Numbered from the stretch's first letter, positions 1-9,469 are shown. The stretch is DNA of 62,265 bases from CAZMOK01 sp964644135 (GCA_964644135.1 CAZXWD010000002.1:1-62265); one strand, 5' to 3'. Notes: generated from the letters alone by a model not told the origin. Made by a program: numbers and translations.

Positions 1-486
1 TGCAAAAAGGGTCTGCAAACTTCGCCCTGCCCCTATCACAGGCTTGTAAACCTTGACAAGACAGGCAGGCATCGCGTTAGCTCTGAATGTGTTGATATCG
101 AAGATATAAGTCCACAGGAATGGTTTGTCCTTCCTCCCATGCAGGAATGGTATTATGCCCAGAAGAACCCCGGCTACCGGGCACTTCCTCCCTATCTTGA
201 AGATTGCCGCCCTGATAATGAAAGGGTGATGGATTTTATTTTTCCGAATCAAAATTCCAGGATCTTCGTCCCGACGGAACTTGACGGCTCAAAGGGAAAG
301 ACCATTTTCAAGCTTGCACACCGGAACCCCGGCTCAACCGTTTTCTGGCACCTCGACGATGAGTACCTCACCTCGACCTCAGGCGTCCATCAGGTGGGGC
401 TTGCCCCTTTGGGCGGTGAACATGTTATCACTGTGATAGATGAGGATGGGAATACAGTCTCCAGAAGCTTCAGGGTAGTTAATTAA
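1..486 (+). CDS. pbpC: Penicillin-binding protein 1C, C-terminal fragment
   Basis: The frame is open from the first base of the window, so this is the 3' end of a longer gene. PbpC is a bifunctional class A enzyme in the periplasm that polymerises and cross-links peptidoglycan. The visible 161 residues contain neither catalytic domain. They match the family's C-terminal region: a small Cys-containing segment (CPYHRLV near residue 11), an aromatic stretch with PPMQEWYY near residue 45, then a beta-sandwich of the BiPBP_C type with GSTVFWHLDDEYL near residue 108. The stop at 484-486 overlaps the stop of the convergent gene by four bases. The assignment rests on this terminal domain alone, so the catalytic halves cannot be judged. 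Confidence 0.82.
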   Translation, partial: CKKGLQTSPCPYHRLVNLDKTGRHRVSSECVDIEDISPQEWFVLPPMQEWYYAQKNPGYRALPPYLEDCRPDNERVMDFIFPNQNSRIFVPTELDGSKGKTIFKLAHRNPGSTVFWHLDDEYLTSTSGVHQVGLAPLGGEHVITVIDEDGNTVSRSFRVVN

Positions 487-1625
487 TCAAGGCTTTTGAC
501 ATAACACCTCGACCTTTTATGCTGCCTCCCGTCGAAGTACTTCCACTGCGCCTGGACCCTTTCATTATTATCCTGGTTCTGGGTGGTTTCCACGTATTTA
601 ATGCCGTTTTCGATGTATCTCGGAATGAGCTCCCTGAAAAGGATAGAATTGACGCCTTTGTTCTGCAGATCAGGCCTTACGCCAATTAGGAGAAGGTCGA
701 TTGTATCATTTTTCTTCATTGCCCGCCACAAATGGAAGATACCGAACGGGTAAAGATTACCGCCCGATCTTTGCAATGCTTTTGACACCGATGGAACTGA
801 TATGCCGAAGGCAGCCAGTTTTTCTTTTTTATCAAGTACCAGGCAAACGTACCTGGGGTCGAGAAATTTGAAGTACCCCTCATAGAGTTCTTCCTTTTGC
901 TCTTCGTCAAGAGGGACCATTCCGAAGATCTCCTTGTAAGATTGGTTGAGCACATTGAAGAATTGATCCTTGTATTTCAGCAGGTCACCGGATGACTTTA
1001 CCTCCGGAATGTACAGTTCATTTCTTTGTTCGGCAATATCGGCAACCCTTTTCATCTTCTCAGGTATTCCGTCAGGTACCTTAATACTGTATTCAACCCA
1101 GTCAACTGCCTTTTCGTACCCATTTCTTTCAAGGGCCTTCCGGTAGTAAGGATAATTATAATTGGAAGAGCTTGTGGCCAGCTCATTAAAACCTTCGATG
1201 AGGAGCCCGTGAGGGTCAAAATTTGTAAACCCGTAAGGCCCTATAATGCTTTTCATACCTTCTGAAACAGCCCAATCCTCCACCGTCTTCAGCAGAGTAT
1301 CAGCGGTTTCATTTTCATCAATGAAATCGAGCCAGCTAAAACGGGCCTGGTCATTTCCCGTAAGCTCAATATGCCTGTAATTGATTATCCCAGCAATTCT
1401 TCCTGCCACTTTATCATCTTTGTAGATCAGCCACTTTTTGCTTTTACAGAATTTTGATGCAGGATTATTACTGGGAGTAAGGTTCTTCAGCTCACCACGT
1501 TTGATGCTGGGCACAAAATACGGGTTATCCTTGTACAACTCAAGGGGAAAATCTACAAACTCCTTTAGCAGCTTACTGTTGGTCACTTCTATTAACTGAT
1601 CGGAATGAACTTTGGCCACATGCAT
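483..1625 (-). CDS. GNAT-fold N-acyltransferase-like protein
   Basis: A 380-residue cytoplasmic protein of a kind common in Bacteroidota and loosely similar to the YghO-type acyltransferases. The N-terminal half has the phrase YKDNPYFVPSI and a YKDDKVAGRIAG strand pair. The C-terminal half carries a GNAT motif A-like acetyl-CoA loop, IGVRPDLQNKGVNSILF, from about residue 314. The substrate is unknown. An upstream in-frame TTG at 1664 would extend it by 13 residues, but a TAnnTTTG box sits at 1662-1669 on this strand, so the ATG at 1625 is the better start. It converges on pbpC and is a single-gene unit as far as can be seen. Confidence 0.72.
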   Translation of the reverse strand: MHVAKVHSDQLIEVTNSKLLKEFVDFPLELYKDNPYFVPSIKRGELKNLTPSNNPASKFCKSKKWLIYKDDKVAGRIAGIINYRHIELTGNDQARFSWLDFIDENETADTLLKTVEDWAVSEGMKSIIGPYGFTNFDPHGLLIEGFNELATSSSNYNYPYYRKALERNGYEKAVDWVEYSIKVPDGIPEKMKRVADIAEQRNELYIPEVKSSGDLLKYKDQFFNVLNQSYKEIFGMVPLDEEQKEELYEGYFKFLDPRYVCLVLDKKEKLAAFGISVPSVSKALQRSGGNLYPFGIFHLWRAMKKNDTIDLLLIGVRPDLQNKGVNSILFRELIPRYIENGIKYVETTQNQDNNERVQAQWKYFDGRQHKRSRCYVKSLD

Positions 1626-1661
1626 ATTGAATTTCCCTTCTTCAAGCTTGATCAAACAAGA

Positions 1662-1669
1662 CAAAAGTA
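1662..1669 (-). promoter_or_regulatory. Candidate -7 box (TACTTTTG) of the GNAT-like gene
   Basis: On the minus strand this reads TACTTTTG, a full match to the Bacteroidota TAnnTTTG element, about 37 bases before the ATG at 1625. A TTG lies about 21 bases upstream as a possible -33 element. It overlaps the alternative TTG start at 1664, which argues against that start. Confidence 0.55.
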
Positions 1670-1859
1670 CTATTAGTTTGCCATTATAATCAAATCCAAC
1701 GACAAACTAAAAAACCGAAGGTTGCTAAAAATCATAAAGACTTATCAACAATGGACAGCCTGCTCAAAATTTTAATATAACTTTAACTCCCTTTTTACAC
1801 CGCAAGAAAGTTTTTTTCCAACTTTTGCAAAAAAATCAGTCAAAAAAATCTATATCATC

Positions 1860-4800
1860 ATGAAAAAGATCTACAAAGCAATTCTAAAAAACACAACATT
1901 ATTCTTATTTGTCATTGCAGCATTGAATATCTCCGGCCAGAACATATGGTTCAATGAGATCCATTATGATAATGATGGCGGCGATGTTGATGAAACTATA
2001 GAGATCGTCCTCGAAAATGAAGGCAGCTACACACTGTCGGATTTTCAAATAGATCTTTATAACGGTAACAACGGATCGGTATATGACACAAAGACACTCG
2101 ATCAGTTCACTGCGGGAACCACAACAGGGGGTTTCACTTTTTACACATATGTTTATCCTACGAACGGGATCCAGAACGGCTCACCCGACGGTATGTGCCT
2201 GAGTTACCAGGGATCGGTCGTCACAGGCCAGTTCCTCAGCTATGAAGGAGTATTGACAGCAAGTGACGGACCGGCTGCAGGCCTTACCTCCACCGATATT
2301 GGCGTATCAGAGCCAGGGAGCACACCCATTGGCCATTCACTTCAGCTCACGGGCACAGGCATTGCTTATGGCGATTTTAGCTGGCTTCCTCCCGATGTTT
2401 CAACATTCGGAACGCTCAATAACGGACAGAGCCTGGGAGGCACGCCCGATCCTGAACCGGATAACTATCCCACCAATTTCCAGGCAATGGCAATGACCAT
2501 TCATATAGATCTCACATGGACCGATGCCACCGGTGGCCAATTACCTTCGGCCTACCTTGTTCTTGCCAGCGACCAGGATAATATCACTCCCCCGGTCGAC
2601 GGGACAGCCGTAGCAGACGACACCGATCTTTCGGACGGCAACGGTGCGCTGAACGTTTCTTACGGCGATGAAATGTGTACATTTTACAACCTGGCAGGCG
2701 AAACACAATACTTTTTCGAGATATATCCCTATACAAACGCCGGTTCCAACATTGACTATAAGACCGACGGCACCCCGCCGGCTGCAAACGCAACGACCGG
2801 TGCAATCATCAATCAGAACGACTTTGAATCAGGTGATTTCGGCACATGGACAACCTACAGCGTGGCCTCCGACAAAGACTGGCAGGTTCTTGATTTTGGC
2901 GGAGCCCTCAGCACTACCTGGTTTGCGCAGATGAACGGTTACCAGGAAAATGAACTCAGCAACGACTGGCTCATCTCCCCTGCCCTCGACCTCGATAGCT
3001 ACAGCAATGAAGAGATGCTTTTTTATACTCAGTGGAGATTCGGAGATACTCCCGATGAACTTACATTGAATTATTCAACAGACTATACAGGAGGCGACCC
3101 CACTCTTGCTACCTGGACAGAACTGCCATTCAACAAACCGGCCGACGATGATACCTGGGAATCATCAGATATAATTGATCTTTCAGGCATCACAGGTTCT
3201 TCGGTATATGTAGCATTCCAGTATGAGAGCAGCGGTAACCCGAGGAGATGGAGCGTGGATGAAATAGTTATCACCGGCGATGCTACTGTTCCCGTGCTGA
3301 CAGTTTCCAGTCCGGCAGGCGGTGAAACCTGGGAGCAGGGAAGTACCCACGATATTACATGGACAGCTTCCAACACACTGCCCAACGTGATGATCGAACT
3401 TACCACCGATGCTTCATCGGGCAATCCTACCTGGACAACCCTAGCCTCATCTATCCCGGCCTCACAGGGTTCATGGACCTGGAATATATCACCAACCCAG
3501 CCAACCAGCAACGACTGCCAGATAAGGATCTCCGACATGGCAGCAGACGTTTCGGCACTGAGTGGTATATTTTCCATTATTGAGCCGATCTACATTCCTG
3601 ATATAGTGATCAATGAGATCATGTACAATCCTCCTGAATCCGGGATCGATTCACTGGAATACATTGAATTGTACAATAACGACTCACAGACAATTGAACT
3701 GGAAGGATATTATTTCTCTGATGGAGTGACCTTCACCTTCCCGGCACATTCGTTTGCACCCGGGGAATTCGTAATGGTAGCATCTGATTCATTGGCCTTC
3801 CTTAATTTCTTCGGTGAAACAGCCTATGAATTTTCCGGGGGCCTGAGCAATGGCGGGGAGCTTGTGCTGCTGCGCCACCCGATGGGCACCACTGTCGACA
3901 GCGTGGATTACGACGACAACTCACCATGGCCGACCGAACCCGACGGTACCGGTCCTTCACTCGTGATCTGTGATCCGACAATGGAAAATTCACTGGGTGA
4001 AAACTGGACCTATTCGCAGATATTCCAGGGTACCAATGCCGATAACGACACTGTTTACGGCTCACCGGGCATGATGAACTGCCTGACGGCACCTGTTCCT
4101 GATTTCACTGCCGACAACACACAGATCACTACCGGCGGTTCAGTCAATTTTACAGATCTCAGTACAGGCAACCCCTCAACCTGGGAATGGACTTTCCAGG
4201 GCGGTGACCCTACTTACTATACAGGCCAGAACCCTCCTTCCATTACTTACAATGACCCGGGCACATACTCAGTTTCACTGTTTGTACAGAATGCAGCAGG
4301 CAGTAATACTGAAACCAAAGAAGACTATATAACCGTGGGCGATTTCCCAACAGCCGATTTCGAAGCCAGTGAAGATACCATACAGGTTGGTACAGCGGTT
4401 GATTTCACAGATCTTTCTCTTGGCGACCCGACATCATGGTCGTGGACCTTCGAAGGCGGAACACCGGAAACATCCACTGAGCAGAATCCTTCGGGCATAG
4501 TGTATGATGCCCCGGGATATTACGATGTTACCCTCTATGTGGAGAATGCAGTGGGTGACGACAGCCTGGTAAGAGAAGAGTACATTAAAGTTGGCTATGC
4601 ACCTGTTGCAGACTTTGAAGCTGACAAGGACACGGTCAACAAAGGTGAAACCGTAAACTTCACCGACCTCTCCCAGAACGACCCGGATACATGGATGTGG
4701 ACCTTTGATGGCGGTACCCCGGCAACCTCTGCAATGCAGAATCCCGAGAACATCCTTTATGAAGATGAAGGGACCTATGATGTTTCACTGACGGTTGAGA

Positions 4801-5117
4801 ATATGTTCGGTCTTTCTGAAGAGGTGAAAGTAAGCTATATAACGGTTGTAGACCCTGTTGGCCTTGAAGAACTGCTGACAAAGAATATGAGGGTATATCC
4901 CAATCCTTCCGGCGGCCAGTTCAATGTTGAACATAACTTTGAAGGGCCGGTAAGGATTGACGTGATCAATATGCTTGGCTCTGTGGTCCACTCAACCAGC
5001 ACTATTGAGAAAACTGTAAGTTTCGACCTCGAAAGTCTTGATAACGGGATCTATTTCGTTAAGATAACGGGGGTTGAAGAAAACTTTTCTGCAATTGGAA
5101 AGATCATTGTTTACTGA
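1860..5117 (+). CDS. Secreted multidomain lamin-tail/PKD protein with type IX sorting domain
   Basis: A 1085-residue exported protein, probably cell-surface or released. The first ~27 residues are a signal peptide ending near SGQ. Domains in order: a lamin-tail-like domain (NEIHYDNDGGD, ~28-170), a fibronectin-III-like region (~205-315), a jelly-roll or cleaved-adhesin-type domain starting at FESGDFGTW (~321-475), a domain with the GGETWEQGSTHDITW phrase (~481-575), a second lamin-tail domain (IVINEIMYNPPESG, ~580-705), three PKD repeats (~745, ~828, ~914, each with a W-W-F/D-GG core), and a type IX secretion C-terminal domain from ~1005 with VYPNPSGGQFNVE. No catalytic domain is evident, so an adhesive or structural role is likely. 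It stands alone, with a repeat element just downstream. Confidence 0.85.
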   Translation: MKKIYKAILKNTTLFLFVIAALNISGQNIWFNEIHYDNDGGDVDETIEIVLENEGSYTLSDFQIDLYNGNNGSVYDTKTLDQFTAGTTTGGFTFYTYVYPTNGIQNGSPDGMCLSYQGSVVTGQFLSYEGVLTASDGPAAGLTSTDIGVSEPGSTPIGHSLQLTGTGIAYGDFSWLPPDVSTFGTLNNGQSLGGTPDPEPDNYPTNFQAMAMTIHIDLTWTDATGGQLPSAYLVLASDQDNITPPVDGTAVADDTDLSDGNGALNVSYGDEMCTFYNLAGETQYFFEIYPYTNAGSNIDYKTDGTPPAANATTGAIINQNDFESGDFGTWTTYSVASDKDWQVLDFGGALSTTWFAQMNGYQENELSNDWLISPALDLDSYSNEEMLFYTQWRFGDTPDELTLNYSTDYTGGDPTLATWTELPFNKPADDDTWESSDIIDLSGITGSSVYVAFQYESSGNPRRWSVDEIVITGDATVPVLTVSSPAGGETWEQGSTHDITWTASNTLPNVMIELTTDASSGNPTWTTLASSIPASQGSWTWNISPTQPTSNDCQIRISDMAADVSALSGIFSIIEPIYIPDIVINEIMYNPPESGIDSLEYIELYNNDSQTIELEGYYFSDGVTFTFPAHSFAPGEFVMVASDSLAFLNFFGETAYEFSGGLSNGGELVLLRHPMGTTVDSVDYDDNSPWPTEPDGTGPSLVICDPTMENSLGENWTYSQIFQGTNADNDTVYGSPGMMNCLTAPVPDFTADNTQITTGGSVNFTDLSTGNPSTWEWTFQGGDPTYYTGQNPPSITYNDPGTYSVSLFVQNAAGSNTETKEDYITVGDFPTADFEASEDTIQVGTAVDFTDLSLGDPTSWSWTFEGGTPETSTEQNPSGIVYDAPGYYDVTLYVENAVGDDSLVREEYIKVGYAPVADFEADKDTVNKGETVNFTDLSQNDPDTWMWTFDGGTPATSAMQNPENILYEDEGTYDVSLTVENMFGLSEEVKVSYITVVDPVGLEELLTKNMRVYPNPSGGQFNVEHNFEGPVRIDVINMLGSVVHSTSTIEKTVSFDLESLDNGIYFVKITGVEENFSAIGKIIVY

Positions 5118-5143
5118 TCTTCCATAGTTATTTACTAGAATAT

Positions 5144-5338
5144 ACGGATTGTGTGGTTCGTATGTCAAAACTTTTACTTTGTGTTCCTTCGCGCCTTTGA
5201 GTCTTCGTGGTTAAGGATCCTTTGCCACTAAGAAACAAAGGCACTAAGCACCACAATGTAATATCTTGCACTGTGTCAGCTTCTTCAAAAATTATTAAAC
5301 AGATATAAAGAAAGATTTAATTAAACCGCACAACTCGT
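5144..5338. repeat. MITE-like repeat, copy 1 (with internal palindrome)
   Basis: The ends are imperfect inverted repeats: ACGGATTGTGTGGTTC at 5144-5159 against the complement of 5323-5338, ACGAGTTGTGCGGTTT. The right ~75 bases, including a run with TCAAAAATTA and AAAGAAAGATTTAATTAAA, closely match a second element at 38503-38612. This copy is longer because its middle holds an extra palindrome (5179-5256). It encodes nothing. It fills most of the 328-base gap between the lamin-tail gene and the S9 peptidase terminator. Confidence 0.7.
5179..5256. repeat. 37-bp imperfect inverted repeat inside MITE-like copy 1
   Basis: The arms at 5179-5215 and 5220-5256 pair at 29 of 37 positions around a central GATC. 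The arms contain CGCCTTTGAGTCTTCGTGG and its relative. This looks like the 'cttcgtggtt / aaaggcac' class of palindromic intergenic repeat that recurs in many environmental bacteria; that resemblance is from memory. It is absent from the sister element at 38503-38612. Confidence 0.65.
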
Positions 5339-5391
5339 TCGAAATAATTAATTTATTGCTGATAAGCCTAAGGTATGATGTATGAAAAGCC

Positions 5392-5420
5392 AAAAAACCC
5401 CCGGCACAAAGCACCGGGGG
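5392..5420 (-). terminator. Rho-independent terminator of the S9 peptidase gene
   Basis: The stem CCCCCGG (5398-5404) pairs with CCGGGGG (5414-5420) around a 9-base loop. Read on the minus strand it is followed by six T (5397-5392). It lies 26 bases beyond the stop of the peptidase gene. Confidence 0.88.
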
Positions 5421-5445
5421 CTGAAGTTGGTTTTAGCAACGATTA

Positions 5446-7353
5446 TTATAGGTTTTCACCCAGAAATTTCTCCATTTCACGGTAGAAGTCGAAGCGGTTC
5501 TCTTCGTTGTAGAAACCGTGTCCCTCATTTTCTTTCACCATGTATTCTACGGTAATGCCTCGCTCTTTCAGAGCTTCCACCATCTGATCCGATTCTGCCT
5601 TGTTCACCCGCGGGTCGTTGGCGCCCTGGGCAATAAAGAGAGGAGTTTCTATCTTATCGACCTGTAGTACGGGTGAATTGGCGGCCATATAAGCACTATC
5701 CTTTTCGGGATGCCCAACCATTTCGTACATCATATCAAGATATGGCTCCCAGTAAGGCGGGATTGTCTTCATGAACGTAAACAGGTTTGAAACACCAACG
5801 TAATCAACGGCTGCTGCATACAGGTTGGGATCTTTTACAATACCCATAAGGGTGGCATAGCCACCGTAACTCGCACCGTATATCGCTATACGGTCTTCAT
5901 CGGCAATACCTTTTTCTATGAGCCAGTTCACACCGTCGGTAATATCATCCTGCATCGAAAGGCCCCATTGTTTGAATGAAGCTTCCCAGAACTCACGACC
6001 AAAGCCCGTGGAACCCCTGAAATTCATCTGGAAAACGGCATATCCCCGGTTTGCCAGGAATTGCACTTCGGAATTAAAGCCCCAGCTATCCCTGGCCCAG
6101 GGACCGCCATGGGGATTTACCACTACGGGAAGGTTTTCCGCGGTTTCCATGTTATAGCCTTTTGGAAGAGTGAGGTACCCGTGAATTTTCAGACCGTCCC
6201 TGGATGTATAGGTTATGGGGTTCACCGTAGCCATTTCGTTTTCATCAATCCACGGGCTTACATCCACGATTTTGTCCATATCATCATTCTTTTCGTCATA
6301 TATGTAATATGATCCAAGCGATCTGTCGCTGTAAGTCCTTACGATGAATACATCCTCTGCTTTGTTATAAGCCGATATGCCTATCTCATACCCTGGAAGG
6401 TGTTCTGTCAGCTTATTGAAAAGGCCCTTAGTCTTTTCATCAAAGAAATGCCTTTCCCTTTTGTATGATTGATAGGAAGCAGAAGTAAGGACCTTTCTTT
6501 TTCTTGAATAGTAAAGTCCGCTGATATCGTAATCGGGATTTTCATAAAGGACTTCAAGCTCTTTACCATTCTTTATGTCGAAGACTACAACAGCAACCTT
6601 GTCCCTGCCCAGGTTGGAAAGGGCATAGACATTCTTGTTGTCGAAGGTGAAGAACATCGGCGACACCGTTTCTTTAAAGTTGGTGGTCAGTACCGGTGTG
6701 AACTCATCTTTTTCTGTTTCCCTGTAAAGTATCTGGCTGTTGATCCCGTCAACGATCGCAATTGCAGCCCTGAGCCTGCCGTTGTGGTCGAATATCCAGC
6801 TCTGGATATTGCCGGGGTTTTCAGCAAGCATTTCCATATCCCCGGTCTTGATATCCAGGCGATACGGATCAAAAACCTGGGGATTCCTCTTGTTCATGCC
6901 TATGATGACCTGATCGGGTATCTCAGGCAGGTCCTCGAGTATTTCGGTCCTTACATTTTCATAATCCGTATAGCAAATAAGGCCGGTGCCGTCGATATTG
7001 ACACCATAGAGCTTCCAGTTTTCATTGCCCCCATCGTCTTTGATGTATAGGATCTGATCGTTATTTGGCCAGAAGTAGCCGGCAATGTCCCTATCGGTTT
7101 CGCTTGTAAGCCTTACAGCTTCATCAGAGCCCCTCTTCTTGGCAAAGATATTCATCCGGCTTTCGTAAGGGGCTTTGTAAGAGAAATATTCACCGTTAGG
7201 TGATATCTGGTAAGCGGTTTTTTCAGGATTCCTGAAAAAATCTTCCAGTGGGATCTGTTCCGCTTTCATTACTGTTTTTTCATTCATACATGAAGACATT
7301 AACAATGATCCCGCAAAAATGATCATTATTGCTGATCTGAAATGATTTTTCAT
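5446..7353 (-). CDS. Prolyl oligopeptidase family (S9) peptidase, lipoprotein
   Basis: A 635-residue serine peptidase likely to cleave short peptides in the periplasm or at the outer membrane. The N-terminus is a lipoprotein signal with lipobox LMSSC (Cys ~22). Residues ~35-370 form the beta-propeller that filters substrates. The alpha/beta-hydrolase domain follows, with nucleophile Ser495 in YGASYGG, Asp580 in QGANDPRV and His612 in EGHGF, so the triad is complete. It falls in the dipeptidyl/acylaminoacyl-peptidase branch; the exact specificity cannot be read from sequence. It is a single-gene unit with its own terminator at 5392-5420. Confidence 0.9.
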   Translation of the reverse strand: MKNHFRSAIMIIFAGSLLMSSCMNEKTVMKAEQIPLEDFFRNPEKTAYQISPNGEYFSYKAPYESRMNIFAKKRGSDEAVRLTSETDRDIAGYFWPNNDQILYIKDDGGNENWKLYGVNIDGTGLICYTDYENVRTEILEDLPEIPDQVIIGMNKRNPQVFDPYRLDIKTGDMEMLAENPGNIQSWIFDHNGRLRAAIAIVDGINSQILYRETEKDEFTPVLTTNFKETVSPMFFTFDNKNVYALSNLGRDKVAVVVFDIKNGKELEVLYENPDYDISGLYYSRKRKVLTSASYQSYKRERHFFDEKTKGLFNKLTEHLPGYEIGISAYNKAEDVFIVRTYSDRSLGSYYIYDEKNDDMDKIVDVSPWIDENEMATVNPITYTSRDGLKIHGYLTLPKGYNMETAENLPVVVNPHGGPWARDSWGFNSEVQFLANRGYAVFQMNFRGSTGFGREFWEASFKQWGLSMQDDITDGVNWLIEKGIADEDRIAIYGASYGGYATLMGIVKDPNLYAAAVDYVGVSNLFTFMKTIPPYWEPYLDMMYEMVGHPEKDSAYMAANSPVLQVDKIETPLFIAQGANDPRVNKAESDQMVEALKERGITVEYMVKENEGHGFYNEENRFDFYREMEKFLGENL

Positions 7354-7528
7354 CTTATTATTTATTAGTCAGGAAAAAGTGATTGATTTACTTAGCGAAG
7401 TTATTTAATTCTTACCTTAAAAAACTATCCGGCTGCTGAAATGCAGGATGGAGTTCACCATTCGACAGGTTGGAACAACAACGATCACGTATGGTCATAC
7501 ATTGAACGGAAAAACCGGGAGAACCTGG

Positions 7529-8830
7529 TCAGTTTCCTTTCAGTGTCTTTTCCATTTCGTTGTATTTTTCGTAATCATCCGGCTTATCGAGCAGCAGTGA
7601 AACGTTTTTCAAAGCTGAAATAGCACTCAGGTTACGGGGATTCAATTCGATCGTTTTTGTGAAAAAAGGCCGGCTTTTGTTAAAATATTTTTCTGCTTCT
7701 TCCATAAGCAAATGATACTTGTCTTCCTGCATGGTGGAGGAGGCCTGCTGGTAATATTCCCTGGCCTTGTTATAGTAAACAACACCTGTGTTGAACCAGG
7801 CCAGTTCCCTGGCAGGCTCTATTTCCCTGGCCATGGCGTACTGTTCAACCGCCTTTTCCATATCAACTGTCTCGAGCAGGCTGGCATAAGCTACCCTGAG
7901 ATCATAATTACCTGGCTCATTTTCAACCGCCTTGCTGAAAACATTCAGGCCCTCCCCTTTCATTTCCGGTAATTTCAGGTAAAGCTCCAACTGAAACCTG
8001 CCAAGGTCTGCAACCGCATTCCTGTACCTGGTCTCTTTTTCAGCCTTGTTCTCAACGGTATTCCCTGAATTCAGGAACCTGTCGTGCTCACCGTGCAGAA
8101 ATTCAAGCCCCGACTTCACTGTTTCAAGCGATTCTTTACCATTATTGAAATGACGCAGGCTTATATCAGCCAGCCTGTAATAGACATATCCCTGGATGAA
8201 ATCAGGCACCTCAGGTGGTTCTTTGCCATACGCTTCAATGGAGCTCCTGAAAGATTCAGCAGCAAGCTTATAATCACCCATACTCAGGTATGCCTGGCCC
8301 CTGATATCACCTGCAAGGTAAGTGTCATCAATGGATTCTGCTGCATTTGCATACTCAATAGCCTTGTGAAACAGGTATGCGGCATCGTTGCTGTTACTTT
8401 GTATGTCGAGTCCGCGGTTCAGGTAAATAAGCGCCGACTGTTCAAGTCCTTTGTGAAGATCGTCGAATTCTTCCGCAATCCTTTTTTCCCAGGTACCATC
8501 ATCGGCTTCAAGTGCTTTTTTAAGATCCCGGTAAGCATCGAGATAAGCATCAGAATGGGCCGAGATCATGTTCTTATTGTTATCGAGCACAGCGTTATTA
8601 TACAGGTAGATGCGGGTAAGGGCCCGGTAATAGTAAGCTTTAGCAAGATTGCGCTGAGTAAGTTCTTCAGGGTAATACAATGCCTGGTCAAGGTCGGCCA
8701 TTGCCTTTTTATAATCCTGCTGCTGATAGGCAATAACGCCTGATATCACCTTCGATTCCTGTGAACGGGACCATCCGGGCAGTAAAAGGAAAAGAGAAAC
8801 GAGAATAAATAAAATGCCGCTGTTCTTCAT
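7529..8830 (-). CDS. Exported tetratricopeptide-repeat protein
   Basis: A 433-residue protein with a hydrophobic signal peptide (LFILVSLFLLLPG) ending near SRSQ. The rest is helical TPR-type repeats: for example GVIAYQQQDYKKAMADLDQAL near residue 32, GQAYLSMGDYKLAAESFRSSIE near the middle, and further units up to ~410 with ARELAWFNTGVVYYNKAREYY. TPR arrays are protein-binding scaffolds, so no enzymatic role is expected. It is probably periplasmic. The stop lies 175 bases from the S9 peptidase start, and that interval shows nothing recognisable. Confidence 0.78.
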   Translation of the reverse strand: MKNSGILFILVSLFLLLPGWSRSQESKVISGVIAYQQQDYKKAMADLDQALYYPEELTQRNLAKAYYYRALTRIYLYNNAVLDNNKNMISAHSDAYLDAYRDLKKALEADDGTWEKRIAEEFDDLHKGLEQSALIYLNRGLDIQSNSNDAAYLFHKAIEYANAAESIDDTYLAGDIRGQAYLSMGDYKLAAESFRSSIEAYGKEPPEVPDFIQGYVYYRLADISLRHFNNGKESLETVKSGLEFLHGEHDRFLNSGNTVENKAEKETRYRNAVADLGRFQLELYLKLPEMKGEGLNVFSKAVENEPGNYDLRVAYASLLETVDMEKAVEQYAMAREIEPARELAWFNTGVVYYNKAREYYQQASSTMQEDKYHLLMEEAEKYFNKSRPFFTKTIELNPRNLSAISALKNVSLLLDKPDDYEKYNEMEKTLKGN

Positions 8831-8883
8831 ACAATCAGAATAACGAAATCAAACTGACTCTATTATAAAAAGGTGTTCAGTCC

Positions 8884-9453
8884 TTAATTGCTTCTTTGCC
8901 ATTCATCAAGTATCAGGAACCACTCTTTTGCATTGCCCTCTGTAAAATTGAATTGCCCGCGCGGCATCAGTTCCCTGATTGCATCGGGCTTGTTTTCGTA
9001 AGCCCATGTAAGGAAATCGCTGAACATTTGCTGCAGGTCTTTCAGGCTCTCTTCGGTCAATTCGGTAATGCTGATCATGTATATCTTGCCGTCCCTGAAA
9101 ACAAATCTCGTTCCCGGCATATATTCTATCTTGTCAATGCCTCCCTGGTTTATCCAGTTATTACGCTCTGTGATCCTGCCTACGATTATGGTATCTCCCC
9201 TGACCTCCCAATCGTGATAGGTAAGGTTTGATTTAATAGCAGCATCCCATAATTCAAGTTTCCTGATATCGGTGGTGGGCGACTGACCGTGCCTGACCAG
9301 CCGGGCTTTTTCATGAAACAGCTCCATGGTCCTGTCGACATCGTTCGCGTTATGGGCTTCGAGATATTCCTGCAGGAGCGACTCATTCCCCTGGTTTCCG
9401 GAACAGGCTGCCAGGATTATAAGTAAGAAAAATATGAGGGCATTTCTGTACAT
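8884..9453 (-). CDS. Small lipoprotein with SnoaL/NTF2-like domain
   Basis: A 189-residue lipoprotein with lipobox LAAC (Cys ~17). The mature part begins LLQEYLEAHNANDVDRTMELFHEKARLV, the usual opening of an NTF2/SnoaL-like cone fold, and continues with the WEVRGDTIIVGRITERNNW and GTRFVFRDGKIYMISI strands. Such domains bind small ligands or are simple enzymes; the ligand is unknown. It lies 53 bases upstream of the TPR gene on the same strand and may be cotranscribed with it. Confidence 0.72.
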   Translation of the reverse strand: MYRNALIFFLLIILAACSGNQGNESLLQEYLEAHNANDVDRTMELFHEKARLVRHGQSPTTDIRKLELWDAAIKSNLTYHDWEVRGDTIIVGRITERNNWINQGGIDKIEYMPGTRFVFRDGKIYMISITELTEESLKDLQQMFSDFLTWAYENKPDAIRELMPRGQFNFTEGNAKEWFLILDEWQRSN

Positions 9454-9469
9454 ATCTGATTTTTTTTTG

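Noticed and set aside
7441..7623. 60-residue plus-strand open frame partly in an intergenic gap
   Set aside because: It overlaps the end of the TPR gene, has no promoter box or motif, and its composition is unlike the neighbouring genes.
8084..8743. 219-residue plus-strand open frame
   Set aside because: Antisense to the TPR protein. Its hydrophobic stretches are only the complement of TPR codons.
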